From Vulcanimicrobiota bacterium (GTDB lineage: Bacteria; Vulcanimicrobiota; JAJTBE01): a stretch of 48,207 bases of DNA. The notes beneath the pieces were generated by a model. The model was not told the origin of the DNA and did not search any database. It was given only the letters and a program-made list of their open reading frames with translations. This document shows positions 1-6,825 of this stretch, one piece after another. The position numbers were made by a program, and so were the translations under genes. Within the stretch, counting starts at the first letter, position 1. Every line of letters begins with the position of its first letter. The DNA lies in assembly GCA_021107945.1 (NCBI GenBank), contig JAIORV010000079.1:1-48207 (forward strand), read 5' to 3'.

Positions 1-251
1 GCTTTTGCTTTTTCTTTTGCTCGCTCCAATTGTGATTCTGACAAATCAATTCCTGTAACCTTGTAACCCCTTTTTGTTAATTCAATCGAATGTCTACCGG
101 TACCACATCCTATATCAATTATTTTTAACGACTTATTTAAATCAATTTCTTTTTCGATGAAATCACACTCACCAATTGTGCCTTGTGTAAAGATTTCATT
201 ATCATACTTTCTACCATAATCCTCAAATAATGATTCATACCATTGCTTCAT
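1..251 (-). CDS. Class I SAM-dependent methyltransferase, N-terminal part (cut by window edge)
   Basis: Reading the minus strand from ATG at 249-251 gives MKQWYESLFEDYG followed by about 70 more residues before the window ends. The glycine-rich motif I, IIDIGCGTGRHS, and the following acidic residue in VTGIDLS are the classic SAM-binding signature of small class I methyltransferases (Methyltransf_11/25 type). The start is supported by AAGGAG placed 9 nt upstream. The substrate cannot be told from the N-terminus. It lies at the outer side of a decayed phage/recombinase module, so it may be cargo or an old chromosomal neighbour. The C-terminal half is outside the window. Confidence 0.85.
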   Translation of the reverse strand, partial: MKQWYESLFEDYGRKYDNEIFTQGTIGECDFIEKEIDLNKSLKIIDIGCGTGRHSIELTKRGYKVTGIDLSESQLERAKEKAK

Positions 252-306
252 ATTGATTTCTCCTTATCTTGGCTCGCTCTTTCGTACAATTCTTTATAGT
301 AGTTCT

Positions 307-385
307 AATTATTTTTTCCGATACTTATTACCCTGGGTAGCCGGGAGGCCACAGCCCCGGGTGAATGGATTTCGGAAAAATTATT
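307..385. repeat. Palindromic intergenic element
   Basis: The arms AATTATTTTTTCCGA (307-321) and TCGGAAAAATTATT (372-385) are imperfect inverted repeats. They enclose a GC-rich core with CCGGG and CCCGG arms around AGGCCACAGC. This resembles a small non-coding mobile or REP-like element placed between the methyltransferase and the terminase remnant. No coding potential is visible. No second copy was seen in this window. Confidence 0.4.
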
Positions 386-452
386 ATACCCTTTCTTCCA
401 GAACAAAAGACCATCTCCTCCATTCAATTGCACTATAAAAAGAAAAAGGGCG

Positions 453-1204
453 GTGATTTGCCGACCCACGGGCAAGCGGCGGGTTATCATAAGAAAACAG
501 GGTGAAGCTCTCCACTCCGCCAGGGAAAATTTGGCTGAACTTCAAAACACGAGAAAAACTAATGGGGAGTATAATTTTGCCGGACAATATCAGCAGAATC
601 CTGTTCCACAGGAAGGAGCTATTATCAAAAGTGACTGGCTTCAGTATTATGACCCGGAAGAATTGAAAAAGGGGCTGGAAGACGGAAGCATTAAGCCCCA
701 CTGTGTTATCCAGTCCTGGGATACGGCCAATAAGGTGGAAGAGCATAACGACTATTCCGCCTGTATCACAATATTGTTCGACAGCAAAAAAAAGTCTTAT
801 GTCCTAGAGAGTTACCGGGAGAAACTCGAGTTCCCGTCTCTCATAAGAAAAGTAAAAGAGAAATATAAATTGGTAAAGAACACATACAAATGCCCAATCA
901 AGCTCTTTATTGAAGATAACGGTTCCGGAACTCAGCTTATCCAGACTTTGAAAAATGAATATAAAATCTATCCACTAGCCATAAAGCCCGAATATGACAA
1001 GGCGACACGCCTTCAATCTGTTTCCCATCTAATTGAAAACGGCTCCTGTCTTTTCCCAATGACGAACCCCATTGGTGGCATAACTTTCTTTATGAGCTTT
1101 TGCGTTTTCCAAAGGCAAAACACGACGACCAGTGCGATGCTCTTAGCCAAGCGTTGGGGAAAATGCTGAAAGTTGTTCGCGGGCCAAGAATTACTTTTAT
1201 TTAA
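453..1204 (+). pseudogene. Phage terminase large subunit, C-terminal nuclease part; truncated and frameshifted
   Basis: The frame from 453 reads RKQGEALHSARENLAELQ, then YNFAGQYQQNPVPQEGAIIK and SWDTANK. These are typical of the C-terminal region of phage terminase large subunits (TIGR01630-like), which cut the packaged genome. The N-terminal ATPase part is absent. Near 1055-1057 the frame breaks. Restoring one C in the CCC run lets the protein continue in another frame as PNDEPHWWHNFLYELL, then FPKAKHDDQCDALSQALG, to TAA at 1202-1204. The KHDDQ.DALSQAL ending is the conserved C-terminus of the family. This is therefore a prophage relic with a single-base deletion plus 5' truncation. The GTG at 453 is only the first possible start and is probably not a real one. 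Confidence 0.85.
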
Positions 1205-1329
1205 GCACTTTCCCCTGAATCGTGAAAATATTGAGCATAGTCGAAAGACAAATAAAGAAAGGTTAACCTTACAGAAATAGTTGACTTCTCCCTCTTTGTA
1301 TGGCTTCATTGTGTTGAGGAAGGAGAGTT

Positions 1330-1809
1330 ATGAAAAAGAAGATTTACCTGCCAAAGACCCTGAAAGAGCTGCAATCTCTTGACAATGATCGGCTCAAGGA
1401 ATTATGGATGAGATATTTCAATGCCCCACCCATCATGGATTGTCCGAAGACGATCAGGACATTGTGGTACAAGATCCAGTGTGAGAACCATAATTTGCGC
1501 ATTAAACAGAAGAATATCACCAGGTTGAACCGCTATTCAACCAACCCGAACAAGTATATAGAGAAATCATACAAAACCAAGTATCATCTGAGAAGCGGCA
1601 TGGAAATTGTGAAGACATATCAGGGTAGACAGTATCGGATTCTTGTCCGCTCGCCGGGGGAGTTTGTCTATGACAACCAGTCTTACAAAAGCCTGTCGGC
1701 CGTTGCCAGAGCTATCTGCAACAAGAAAGTTTCCGGTTATGACTTCTTCGGGATCAACAATAAGCATTATGAAAAGAATATTGTGAAGGATGAGAAATGC
1801 AAAGGGTAA
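1330..1809 (+). CDS. DUF2924 family protein
   Basis: This 159-residue protein matches the DUF2924 pattern: a short helical N-terminus (LKELQSLDNDRLKELWMRYF) and a C-terminal core with YQGRQYRILV, FVYDNQSYKSLSAVARAIC and YDFFGINN. AAGGAG lies just upstream of the ATG. Its 3' end overlaps the serine recombinase start (1797) by 13 bp in another frame, so the two are translationally coupled. DUF2924 genes are commonly found next to recombinases of this type in prophages. The function is unknown; a DNA-binding accessory of the recombinase is an inference from the coupling only. Confidence 0.85.
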   Translation: MKKKIYLPKTLKELQSLDNDRLKELWMRYFNAPPIMDCPKTIRTLWYKIQCENHNLRIKQKNITRLNRYSTNPNKYIEKSYKTKYHLRSGMEIVKTYQGRQYRILVRSPGEFVYDNQSYKSLSAVARAICNKKVSGYDFFGINNKHYEKNIVKDEKCKG

Positions 1810-3455
1810 ATTGTGCCATATATGTTCGAAAATCTACTGAGAAGGGTTTGGAGCAGGAGTTCAATTCTCTCCACAACCAGGAGGAAGCTTGCAAAAATTA
1901 TATTTTGTCACAGGCTTTTAATGGTTGGGAGTATTTTAAGACTTACGAGGACGGCGGTATCTCTGGCGGGACGATGAAACGCCCGGGTTTGAATGGGATG
2001 CTGAGCGATATGAAGAAGGGACTTGTTCAGACGGTGGTGGTTTACAAGGTTGACCGCCTTTCACGCTCCATTATTGATTTTCACAATATGATGAAGGAGT
2101 TTGAAGAATATGGATGCAGTTTTGTTTCCATCACCCAGGCATTCGACACCTCCAATTCCATGGGGAAACTCACCCTCAATATGCTTCTGTCCTTCGCCCA
2201 GTTTGAACGAGAGGTTTCTGCGGAGAGAATCCGGGACAAGATTGCCGCCACCAAGAAGAAAGGATTGTGGACAGGGGGATGCCCGCCGCTGGGTTATGAT
2301 CTATCTGATAAGAAACTGATTCCCAACCCGAAAGAAGCCGAGTATGTCAGGTTCATCTTTGAGAAATACGTGGAGTTGAAATCCTTAATTAAGCTAAGGA
2401 AATTTCTATTGAACACCCATGTGAGAACCAAGAAATGGACAAGTAAAACCGGTTTAAAGAAGGGCGGAAGGGTATTCTCCCGCTCCATGCTTGCACGCGT
2501 ACTCCGCTCCCAGATCTATATCGGAAGAATTGAGAACAAAAAAGACGGAGTCTCTTACCCGGGAAAACACCAAGCTATTGTCGAGAGTAAAATCTTTAAC
2601 CATGTTCAGTCACTTTTGGATGGAAATCGAAAGAATAGACTGGAAACATACAGCCGAGACTCGTTTCTTCTATCCGGCAAGATATTTGATGAAAGCGGGA
2701 AACCTTTCAAGAATGAGAAGGGGACGAAAAACAGGGTGAAAAAGTATCGCTATTACGCACAAAAAGGACGGTACCTTCCCGCAGGCGACTTTGAGGATAT
2801 TACCTTTGAAGTTGTAAAAGATTTGCTGAACTTTTCGCTGAATAAAATCCTCGAAGATGGGCAGGCGCTTGATTTTAAGCAGATTGATTTTGACGGACTG
2901 ACCTTACGCCAACAAGCAGATTTGATTCGAGCTATGATTTCAAGGATTATCTATCACAATGAAAAGCTGACCTATTTTATCAATGTTGACGACCTGACTT
3001 ACCTCAGGTCATTCGGAAAGAAGGATTACATCAACGCAAAAAATGACGAAAGCGACGCCCGGATATACCTTGCCGGGGACAAGAAAAACCTTGTTGTCGA
3101 GAAAGATATACTACTCGCCAGCCGACCTTCAACGAATCAGTATATCGGGGACGGCAAAAAGATCATTACAGTATCCGGGAACAACACAAATCTGATAAAA
3201 GCCCTCAGCGTTGGATGGAGATACGGAAAGATGTTGGAAGAAGGCAAAAGCATAAGGCAGATCGGGACTACGGAAAAAAGAGCAGACAGGACGATTTACA
3301 AATATCTGAATCTCAACTACCTCTCCCCTAATGTCGTCAACAGCGTAATGGACAGCGAAGCCCCGTCGCATATTAACATGCAAGCACTCTTCAACGTCGC
3401 CTCCAAGTATCCCGACTTCAATGACCAGGAGCGGGTGTTTTATTGTAGGCAATAG
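1797..3455 (+). CDS. Large serine recombinase (site-specific integrase/invertase type)
   Basis: The protein has 552 residues. Residues 1-150 form a resolvase catalytic domain with nucleophile Ser13 in YVRKST, the VYKVDRLSRS motif and FAQFERE. A Recombinase domain follows (GCPPLGYDL, PKEAEYVRFIFEKYVE, GRVFSRSMLARVLRSQIYIG, about residues 160-260). After it comes the LLSGKIFDESGKPF block, which in this subfamily stands in place of the usual Cys4 zinc ribbon: no CxxC pairs are present. The C-terminal ~180 residues include a helix-turn-helix-like stretch (KSIRQIGTTEKRADRTIYKYL). It is coupled to the DUF2924 gene and lies downstream of the terminase relic. The reading frame is intact, so it may still be active. 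Its attachment sites are not recognisable. Confidence 0.9.
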   Translation: MQRVNCAIYVRKSTEKGLEQEFNSLHNQEEACKNYILSQAFNGWEYFKTYEDGGISGGTMKRPGLNGMLSDMKKGLVQTVVVYKVDRLSRSIIDFHNMMKEFEEYGCSFVSITQAFDTSNSMGKLTLNMLLSFAQFEREVSAERIRDKIAATKKKGLWTGGCPPLGYDLSDKKLIPNPKEAEYVRFIFEKYVELKSLIKLRKFLLNTHVRTKKWTSKTGLKKGGRVFSRSMLARVLRSQIYIGRIENKKDGVSYPGKHQAIVESKIFNHVQSLLDGNRKNRLETYSRDSFLLSGKIFDESGKPFKNEKGTKNRVKKYRYYAQKGRYLPAGDFEDITFEVVKDLLNFSLNKILEDGQALDFKQIDFDGLTLRQQADLIRAMISRIIYHNEKLTYFINVDDLTYLRSFGKKDYINAKNDESDARIYLAGDKKNLVVEKDILLASRPSTNQYIGDGKKIITVSGNNTNLIKALSVGWRYGKMLEEGKSIRQIGTTEKRADRTIYKYLNLNYLSPNVVNSVMDSEAPSHINMQALFNVASKYPDFNDQERVFYCRQ

Positions 3456-3484
3456 TAGATAATAGTCTGAAGTTGTGCAAAGCT

Positions 3485-3526
3485 GTTGGGGATGAACCTT
3501 TTTTGAAAAAAAGTTTCTTCCCCAAA
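3485..3526. terminator. Possible terminator hairpin after recombinase
   Basis: GTTGGGGATGAACC, a T/A-rich centre and GTTTCTTCCCCAAAC form a long imperfect hairpin about 30 bp beyond the recombinase stop. The T-run lies inside the hairpin and not after it. It may therefore be an interspersed palindrome and not a true terminator. Confidence 0.35.
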
Positions 3527-3614
3527 CCCCATCTCCAAAAAACTTTAAACTGTAGATTTCAAATGACTCACTATGGCAAGACTTTATCTCCCGATAAACA
3601 TACTTTCTTTGCAT

Positions 3615-3693
3615 CTATTCAGACCAGCCCAGGATTTGTCTCCTGACCAAAATCGAGGCTGGAAGCCTCTCCTACAGTTAGAGGTCTGAATAG
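3615..3693. repeat. 79-bp MITE-like element with perfect 11-bp terminal inverted repeats
   Basis: It begins CTATTCAGACC and ends GGTCTGAATAG, an exact inverted pair. The interior (read on the minus strand) contains TGTAGGAGAGGCTTCCAG then CCTCGATTTT. Related sequences occur inside both toxin genes (4703-4771 and 5889-5957) and at 45103-45180, with a shorter relative at 14390-14431. No ORF is present, so it would need a transposase acting in trans. Confidence 0.7.
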
Positions 3694-3719
3694 TCACCTC
3701 TTTTTTCATTGCTTCAAAC

Positions 3720-3756
3720 GCTTGTTTTATCGAATCTTCGATTCGATAAAACAAGC
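3720..3756. repeat. Perfect 16-bp inverted repeat (hairpin)
   Basis: Arms GCTTGTTTTATCGAAT (3720-3735) and ATTCGATAAAACAAGC (3741-3756) are exact reverse complements around loop CTTCG. There is no U-run after it on either strand. It could be a recombinase or regulator site or an element end. No protein is encoded here. Confidence 0.7.
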
Positions 3757-3764
3757 ACTGCAAT

Positions 3765-3796
3765 CCTTTTCATCTCGCTTTGCTTCGATGAAAAGG
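3765..3796. repeat. Second inverted repeat, 10-bp arms
   Basis: CCTTTTCATC (3765-3774) and GATGAAAAGG (3787-3796) are exact reverse complements with a 12-nt loop. It lies only 8 bp after the 16-bp palindrome at 3720-3756. The pair makes a compact palindromic block between the recombinase gene and the first tmRNA-type direct repeat. Confidence 0.6.
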
Positions 3797-3883
3797 AAAT
3801 TGAATTTTACCAGCCACCGCCATTCCGATTATCTATTGATTCCACCATACACCCCAAACTCGCTCCCAAAGATGAAAATAACG

Positions 3884-4090
3884 CCAATACCTTTGACTCA
3901 CCATATTTCGCCCAAGTATAGAAACCCATATGTCTCGCCAAATTCATCCCAATCCGAAGGCTTACCCAAGTCAAAGTCACTTCCTACAATGCAAAAATCC
4001 CGCAGTGTTGCGGGATTTTTGAGATGTTTTGTATATAAACATTAAACATGAAAAATACTGGTGGAGCAAGTGGGACTTGAACTTTGGGAG
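3884..4090. repeat. Direct repeat 1: degenerate tmRNA 3' end plus tail with terminator hairpin
   Basis: Contains CCTTTGACTCACC, GTCTCGCCAAATTCATCCC, the hairpin AAAAATCCCGCA/TGCGGGATTTTT (3993-4020) and TGGTGGAGCAAGTGGGACTT near 4059. The last part, read on the minus strand, ends AGTTCAAGTCCCACTTGC then TCCACCA, mimicking the T-arm and CCA end of tmRNA. Two more copies follow at 5070-5276 and 6248-6450, and the third is the real tmRNA end. This is probably an attachment-site scar. Confidence 0.8.
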
Positions 4091-4252
4091 TTAATTGAAT
4101 GATATATGCTTAAAACCCCATGAATATTGACTTTATTATAGATATTAGTTGAAACGGAGTTTGTTGCGACATGAAATAATAAGAAAGTCAAACCTTGACA
4201 ACTATCTGTTACAAGATAAACAATCCAGATTATTTACACTTTTTACCACTGC

Positions 4253-4537
4253 TCATCTGAATGAAACATGAACACTCTTCCCCAAAGCTTCCGCTACTTT
4301 TTTTAAAAAACCTATTGATGGGTTGTAGTTTCCGCTTTCGAGCCTGCTGATATTGCTCTGTCTGGTTCCTATTCTCTCTGCCAGTTCTTTCTGGGAGATA
4401 TTTTGTTTGATTCTTGCTCTTATAATCTGGCTGACGATTTCGTATTCAGGCTCAAGTTCTTCGTATGCTTTTAATGTCTTCGGATTTTTTAAGAGCCTGT
4501 TTTTAACCTCACTCCAGGGCGCCGACGGTTTGTTCAT
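4253..4537 (-). CDS. XRE-family antitoxin (HigA-like), copy 1
   Basis: The protein has 94 residues with a Cro/C1-type helix-turn-helix at about residues 40-90 (ARIKQNISQKELAERIG, RQSNISRLESGNYNPS). This is the HigA antitoxin layout: it would bind its own operator and neutralise the paired RNase. GAGGAGG lies 8 nt upstream of the ATG. The start overlaps the stop of the upstream toxin remnant (ATGA overlap at 4534-4537), showing an old toxin-antitoxin operon. Copy 2 at 5439-5723 encodes an identical protein. Because the toxin reading frame is interrupted, this is now an orphan antitoxin/repressor. Confidence 0.85.
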   Translation of the reverse strand: MNKPSAPWSEVKNRLLKNPKTLKAYEELEPEYEIVSQIIRARIKQNISQKELAERIGTRQSNISRLESGNYNPSIGFLKKVAEALGKSVHVSFR

Positions 4538-4920
4538 TTTATTCGCCTCCTCAGGTAATCTTCCATACGGTTCTTTGCCGTTTCAAGTTCGTTTCTTGGA
4601 GTTTTGGTTGTTTTCTTTATGAATCCGTGCAGAAGTATAAAAGTGTTTCGGGTTGGGAGAAAGTAGAAAATTCTTGTAATATCACTCGCAAATTTTATTC
4701 TCATGTAGGAGAGCCTTCCAGGCTCGATTTTCGTGGCAAGATGTCACTCCTACAAAGAGGGGACTGAACATTTGCGCTCTTTCAGGTTGATTCCAAACTG
4801 CTCAAGCAAATCAATCTGGCGCATTGCCTTTGCCTGCATCTTGGGAGGCAGTGAGTCCATGAACTCCTCCACAGGGCATGTCCCATCTTCATTCCGATAA
4901 AACTCAACAGTCCATTCCAA
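4534..4920 (-). pseudogene. HigB/Gp49-type toxin, interrupted by a short repeat, copy 1
   Basis: The N-part, from TTG at 4918-4920, reads EWTVEFYRNEDGTCPVEEF then SLPPKMQAKAMRQIDLLEQ, and stops at TAG 4750-4752. The C-part (ATG at 4702-4704 to TGA at 4534-4536) reads RIKFASDITRIFYFLP, LLHGFIKKTTKTP and ETAKNRMEDYLRR. Together these are the start and end of the HigB/RelE-like Gp49 family of ribosome-dependent mRNA interferases. Between them sits the 69-bp interspersed repeat at 4703-4771, which brings in-frame stops. The parts lie in the same frame, but the product cannot be made whole. The toxin-before-antitoxin order is typical of higBA. The second copy is broken in the same way. Confidence 0.8.
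4703..4771. repeat. Interspersed repeat inserted in toxin gene, copy 1
   Basis: TGTAGGAGAGCCTTCCAGGC, CGATTTTCGTGG and the end GGACTGAACAT align along their length with the element at 3615-3693 (minus strand). It carries two in-frame stops into the toxin frame. It lacks the full CTATTCAG end on one side, which suggests decay or a deletion at insertion. Confidence 0.65.
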
Positions 4921-4950
4921 TTTGCAATTTCCTTTGTCCAGCCTAACACA

Positions 4951-4979
4951 ATAATATCAAATATGATATGTCGAATCAA
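4951..4979 (-). promoter_or_regulatory. Toxin-antitoxin promoter with operator in the spacer, copy 1
   Basis: On the minus strand, -35 TTGATT (4974-4979) and -10 TATTAT (4951-4956) are 17 bp apart. The inverted repeat ATATCA-AATA-TGATAT (4954-4969) fills the spacer. This is where an XRE antitoxin would be expected to repress its own operon. The same layout with changed sequence occurs at 6137-6165. Confidence 0.6.
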
Positions 4980-5069
4980 TAAATATTTACAATTATTTTT
5001 CTGTTATCATGAGTTCTCTTAAGAAGCCAAGTCAAGCCTGAAGGCTTGAGCTACGTAGCTTTTCAGTTT

Positions 5070-5276
5070 CCAATACCTTTGACTCACCGAATTTCGCCCA
5101 TGTATAGAAACCCATATGTCTCGCCTAATTCATAGCAAATCACAAGCTTACCCAAGTCAAAGTTACTTCCTACAATGCAAAAATCCCGCAGTGTTGCGGG
5201 ATTCTCGTAATTCTTTATGTATAAACATTTTACATGTAAATGACTGGTGGAGCAAGTGGGACTTGAACTTTGGGAG
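5070..5276. repeat. Direct repeat 2: degenerate tmRNA 3' end plus tail with hairpin
   Basis: Same organisation as 3884-4090: CCAATACCTTTGACTCACC, hairpin AAATCCCGCA/TGCGGGATT (5181-5203), ATGTAAATGACTGGTGGAGC, and GGGACTTGAACTTTGGGAG. The tail is only partly identical to copy 1 and in places is closer to copy 3 (TTTATGTATAAACATTTTAC). The cassette beyond it is identical to that of copy 1. Confidence 0.8.
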
Positions 5277-5438
5277 TTAATTGAATGATATATGCTTAAA
5301 ACCCCATGAATATTGACTTTATTATAGATATTAGTTGAAACGGAGTTTGTTGCGACATGAAATAATAAGAAAGTCAAACCTTGACAACTATCTGTTACAA
5401 GATAAACAATCCAGATTATTTACACTTTTTACCACTGC

Positions 5439-5723
5439 TCATCTGAATGAAACATGAACACTCTTCCCCAAAGCTTCCGCTACTTTTTTTAAAAAACCTA
5501 TTGATGGGTTGTAGTTTCCGCTTTCGAGCCTGCTGATATTGCTCTGTCTGGTTCCTATTCTCTCTGCCAGTTCTTTCTGGGAGATATTTTGTTTGATTCT
5601 TGCTCTTATAATCTGGCTGACGATTTCGTATTCAGGCTCAAGTTCTTCGTATGCTTTTAATGTCTTCGGATTTTTTAAGAGCCTGTTTTTAACCTCACTC
5701 CAGGGCGCCGACGGTTTGTTCAT
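5439..5723 (-). CDS. XRE-family antitoxin (HigA-like), copy 2
   Basis: Protein and DNA appear identical to the gene at 4253-4537, displaced by 1186 bp. The 94-residue HTH protein again overlaps the stop of an interrupted toxin gene and has the same GAGGAGG ribosome site. Two identical repressor genes with two slightly different operators (4954-4969 and 6140-6155) sit in tandem. Identity covers about 890 bp (4057-4946 against 5243-6132), while the flanks differ by roughly 10-15%. This points to recent duplication or gene conversion of the cassette core. Confidence 0.85.
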   Translation of the reverse strand: MNKPSAPWSEVKNRLLKNPKTLKAYEELEPEYEIVSQIIRARIKQNISQKELAERIGTRQSNISRLESGNYNPSIGFLKKVAEALGKSVHVSFR

Positions 5724-6106
5724 TTTATTCGCCTCCTCAGGTAATCTTCCATACGGTTCTTTGCCGTTTCAAGTTCGTTTCTTGGAGTTTTGGTTGTTTT
5801 CTTTATGAATCCGTGCAGAAGTATAAAAGTGTTTCGGGTTGGGAGAAAGTAGAAAATTCTTGTAATATCACTCGCAAATTTTATTCTCATGTAGGAGAGC
5901 CTTCCAGGCTCGATTTTCGTGGCAAGATGTCACTCCTACAAAGAGGGGACTGAACATTTGCGCTCTTTCAGGTTGATTCCAAACTGCTCAAGCAAATCAA
6001 TCTGGCGCATTGCCTTTGCCTGCATCTTGGGAGGCAGTGAGTCCATGAACTCCTCCACAGGGCATGTCCCATCTTCATTCCGATAAAACTCAACAGTCCA
6101 TTCCAA
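5720..6106 (-). pseudogene. HigB/Gp49-type toxin, interrupted, copy 2
   Basis: Same interruption as copy 1: an N-part from TTG at 6104-6106, the 69-bp repeat at 5889-5957 with in-frame stops, and a C-part ending in TGA at 5720-5722 that overlaps the antitoxin start. The identical insertion point shows that the toxin was already broken before the cassette was duplicated or homogenised. Confidence 0.8.
5889..5957. repeat. Interspersed repeat inserted in toxin gene, copy 2
   Basis: Identical to 4703-4771, shifted by 1186 bp. It is a member of the same family as the 79-bp element at 3615-3693. Confidence 0.65.
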
Positions 6107-6136
6107 TTTGCAATTTCCTTTGTCCAGCCTAACATA

Positions 6137-6165
6137 AATATATCATAAATGATATGTCGTATCAA
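6137..6165 (-). promoter_or_regulatory. Toxin-antitoxin promoter with operator, copy 2
   Basis: -35 TTGATA (6160-6165) and -10 TATATT (6137-6142) are separated by 17 bp on the minus strand. The inverted repeat ATATCAT-AA-ATGATAT (6140-6155) overlaps the -10 and spacer. Compared with copy 1 the arm is one base longer and the centre differs, yet the symmetry is kept. Confidence 0.6.
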
Positions 6166-6247
6166 TTAATATTTACAATTATTTCTCTGTTATCATGTGT
6201 TCTCCTGAAAAGTCAAGTCAAGCCTGAAGGCTTGAGCTACATAGCGG

Positions 6248-6450
6248 GAGATACCTTTGACTCACCATATTTCGCCCATGTATAGAAACCTATATGTCTC
6301 GCCAAATTCATCCCAATCCGAAGGCTTACCCGAGTCAAAGTTACTTCCTACAATGCAAAAATCCCGCAGTGTTGCGGGACTTTCGTGATTCTTTATGTAT
6401 AAACATTTTACATGTAAATGACTGGTGGAGGTGGCGGGACTTGAACCCGC
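6248..6450. repeat. Direct repeat 3: true tmRNA 3' end and tail
   Basis: Same tail as at 3884-4090 and 5070-5276 (ATACCTTTGACTCACC through ATGTAAATGACTGGTGGAG), but here it runs into the genuine tmRNA T-arm GGCGGGACTTGAACCCGC. This copy is the parental site. The other two are displaced copies lying downstream of tmRNA. Confidence 0.8.
6355..6384 (-). terminator. tmRNA intrinsic terminator
   Basis: On the minus strand, TCCCGCA-ACAC-TGCGGGA is followed by TTTTTGC about 40 nt beyond the tmRNA CCA end. The same hairpin is kept in the two displaced copies at 3993-4020 and 5181-5203, where no complete RNA gene precedes it. Confidence 0.75.
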
Positions 6451-6774
6451 GTCCGGAATGGTCCACACGGCAACCGCTACAAGCTTAGTCAGCATTTTTT
6501 TCTCGTCCTTCTACTCCTTACTGACAAGTTGAAGTCGGACAAAGTTCCATTTTGTTTCGCAACATTTGCCTGAAACGGAACAAAGTCGCTATCCGATATC
6601 GTTGACGCCCTTTCCAATACTACCGGCAAAACTGGGAGGACGTAGCTACGCCTTTAGGCAGCTAGTGCGAGTTGTCTATTGTTCGCAGTTACTTTTTGGT
6701 CCGATTTTTAACGAGCTTCGGCACTCGACTTGCTATTGCCGCTCAAACACACCCCGTCGAATCCGGTCACCCCC
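6423..6774 (-). ncRNA. ssrA: Transfer-messenger RNA (tmRNA)
   Basis: The 5' end reads GGGGGTGACCGGATTCGACG and the 3' end reads GGGTTCAAGTCCCGCCACC then TCCACCA. The acceptor strands GGGGGUG and CACCUCC pair over 7 bp (one G-U), and CCA is encoded. The tag reading frame at 6654-6686 is GCG AAC AAT AGA CAA CTC GCA CTA GCT GCC TAA, giving ANNRQLALAA. The RNA adds this tag to proteins on stalled ribosomes and marks them for proteolysis. It is about 352 nt long, a normal size for a one-piece tmRNA. Its 3' end borders the tandem integrated cassettes. Confidence 0.97.
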
Positions 6775-6795
6775 ATTTTGATTTATTACATGCTC

Positions 6796-6825
6796 ATTAT
6801 AACATTCCTGTGTCCTATATTGCAA
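6796..6825 (-). promoter_or_regulatory. Predicted sigma-70-type promoter of ssrA
   Basis: -10 TATAAT (6796-6801) matches consensus exactly and -35 TTGCAA (6820-6825) lies 18 bp upstream on the minus strand. The mature 5' end lies about 22 nt beyond the -10, which leaves room for a short precursor to be trimmed by RNase P. Confidence 0.65.

Noticed and set aside
384-746. Antisense frame over the terminase remnant
   Set aside because: It lies opposite clear terminase motifs and has no family features.
3709-4045. Plus-strand frames across the palindromes and direct repeat 1
   Set aside because: They are built from inverted repeats and the tmRNA tail, with no ribosome site.
4353-5808. Hydrophobic 89-residue plus-strand frames (4353-4622 and 5539-5808)
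   Set aside because: They are shadows opposite the XRE antitoxin and toxin C-part, whose signatures are unambiguous.
1797-6774. The serine recombinase as the integrase for the ssrA site
   Set aside because: tmRNA and tRNA 3' ends are typically used by tyrosine recombinases, and no shared core next to the recombinase gene was found, so the link is not claimed.
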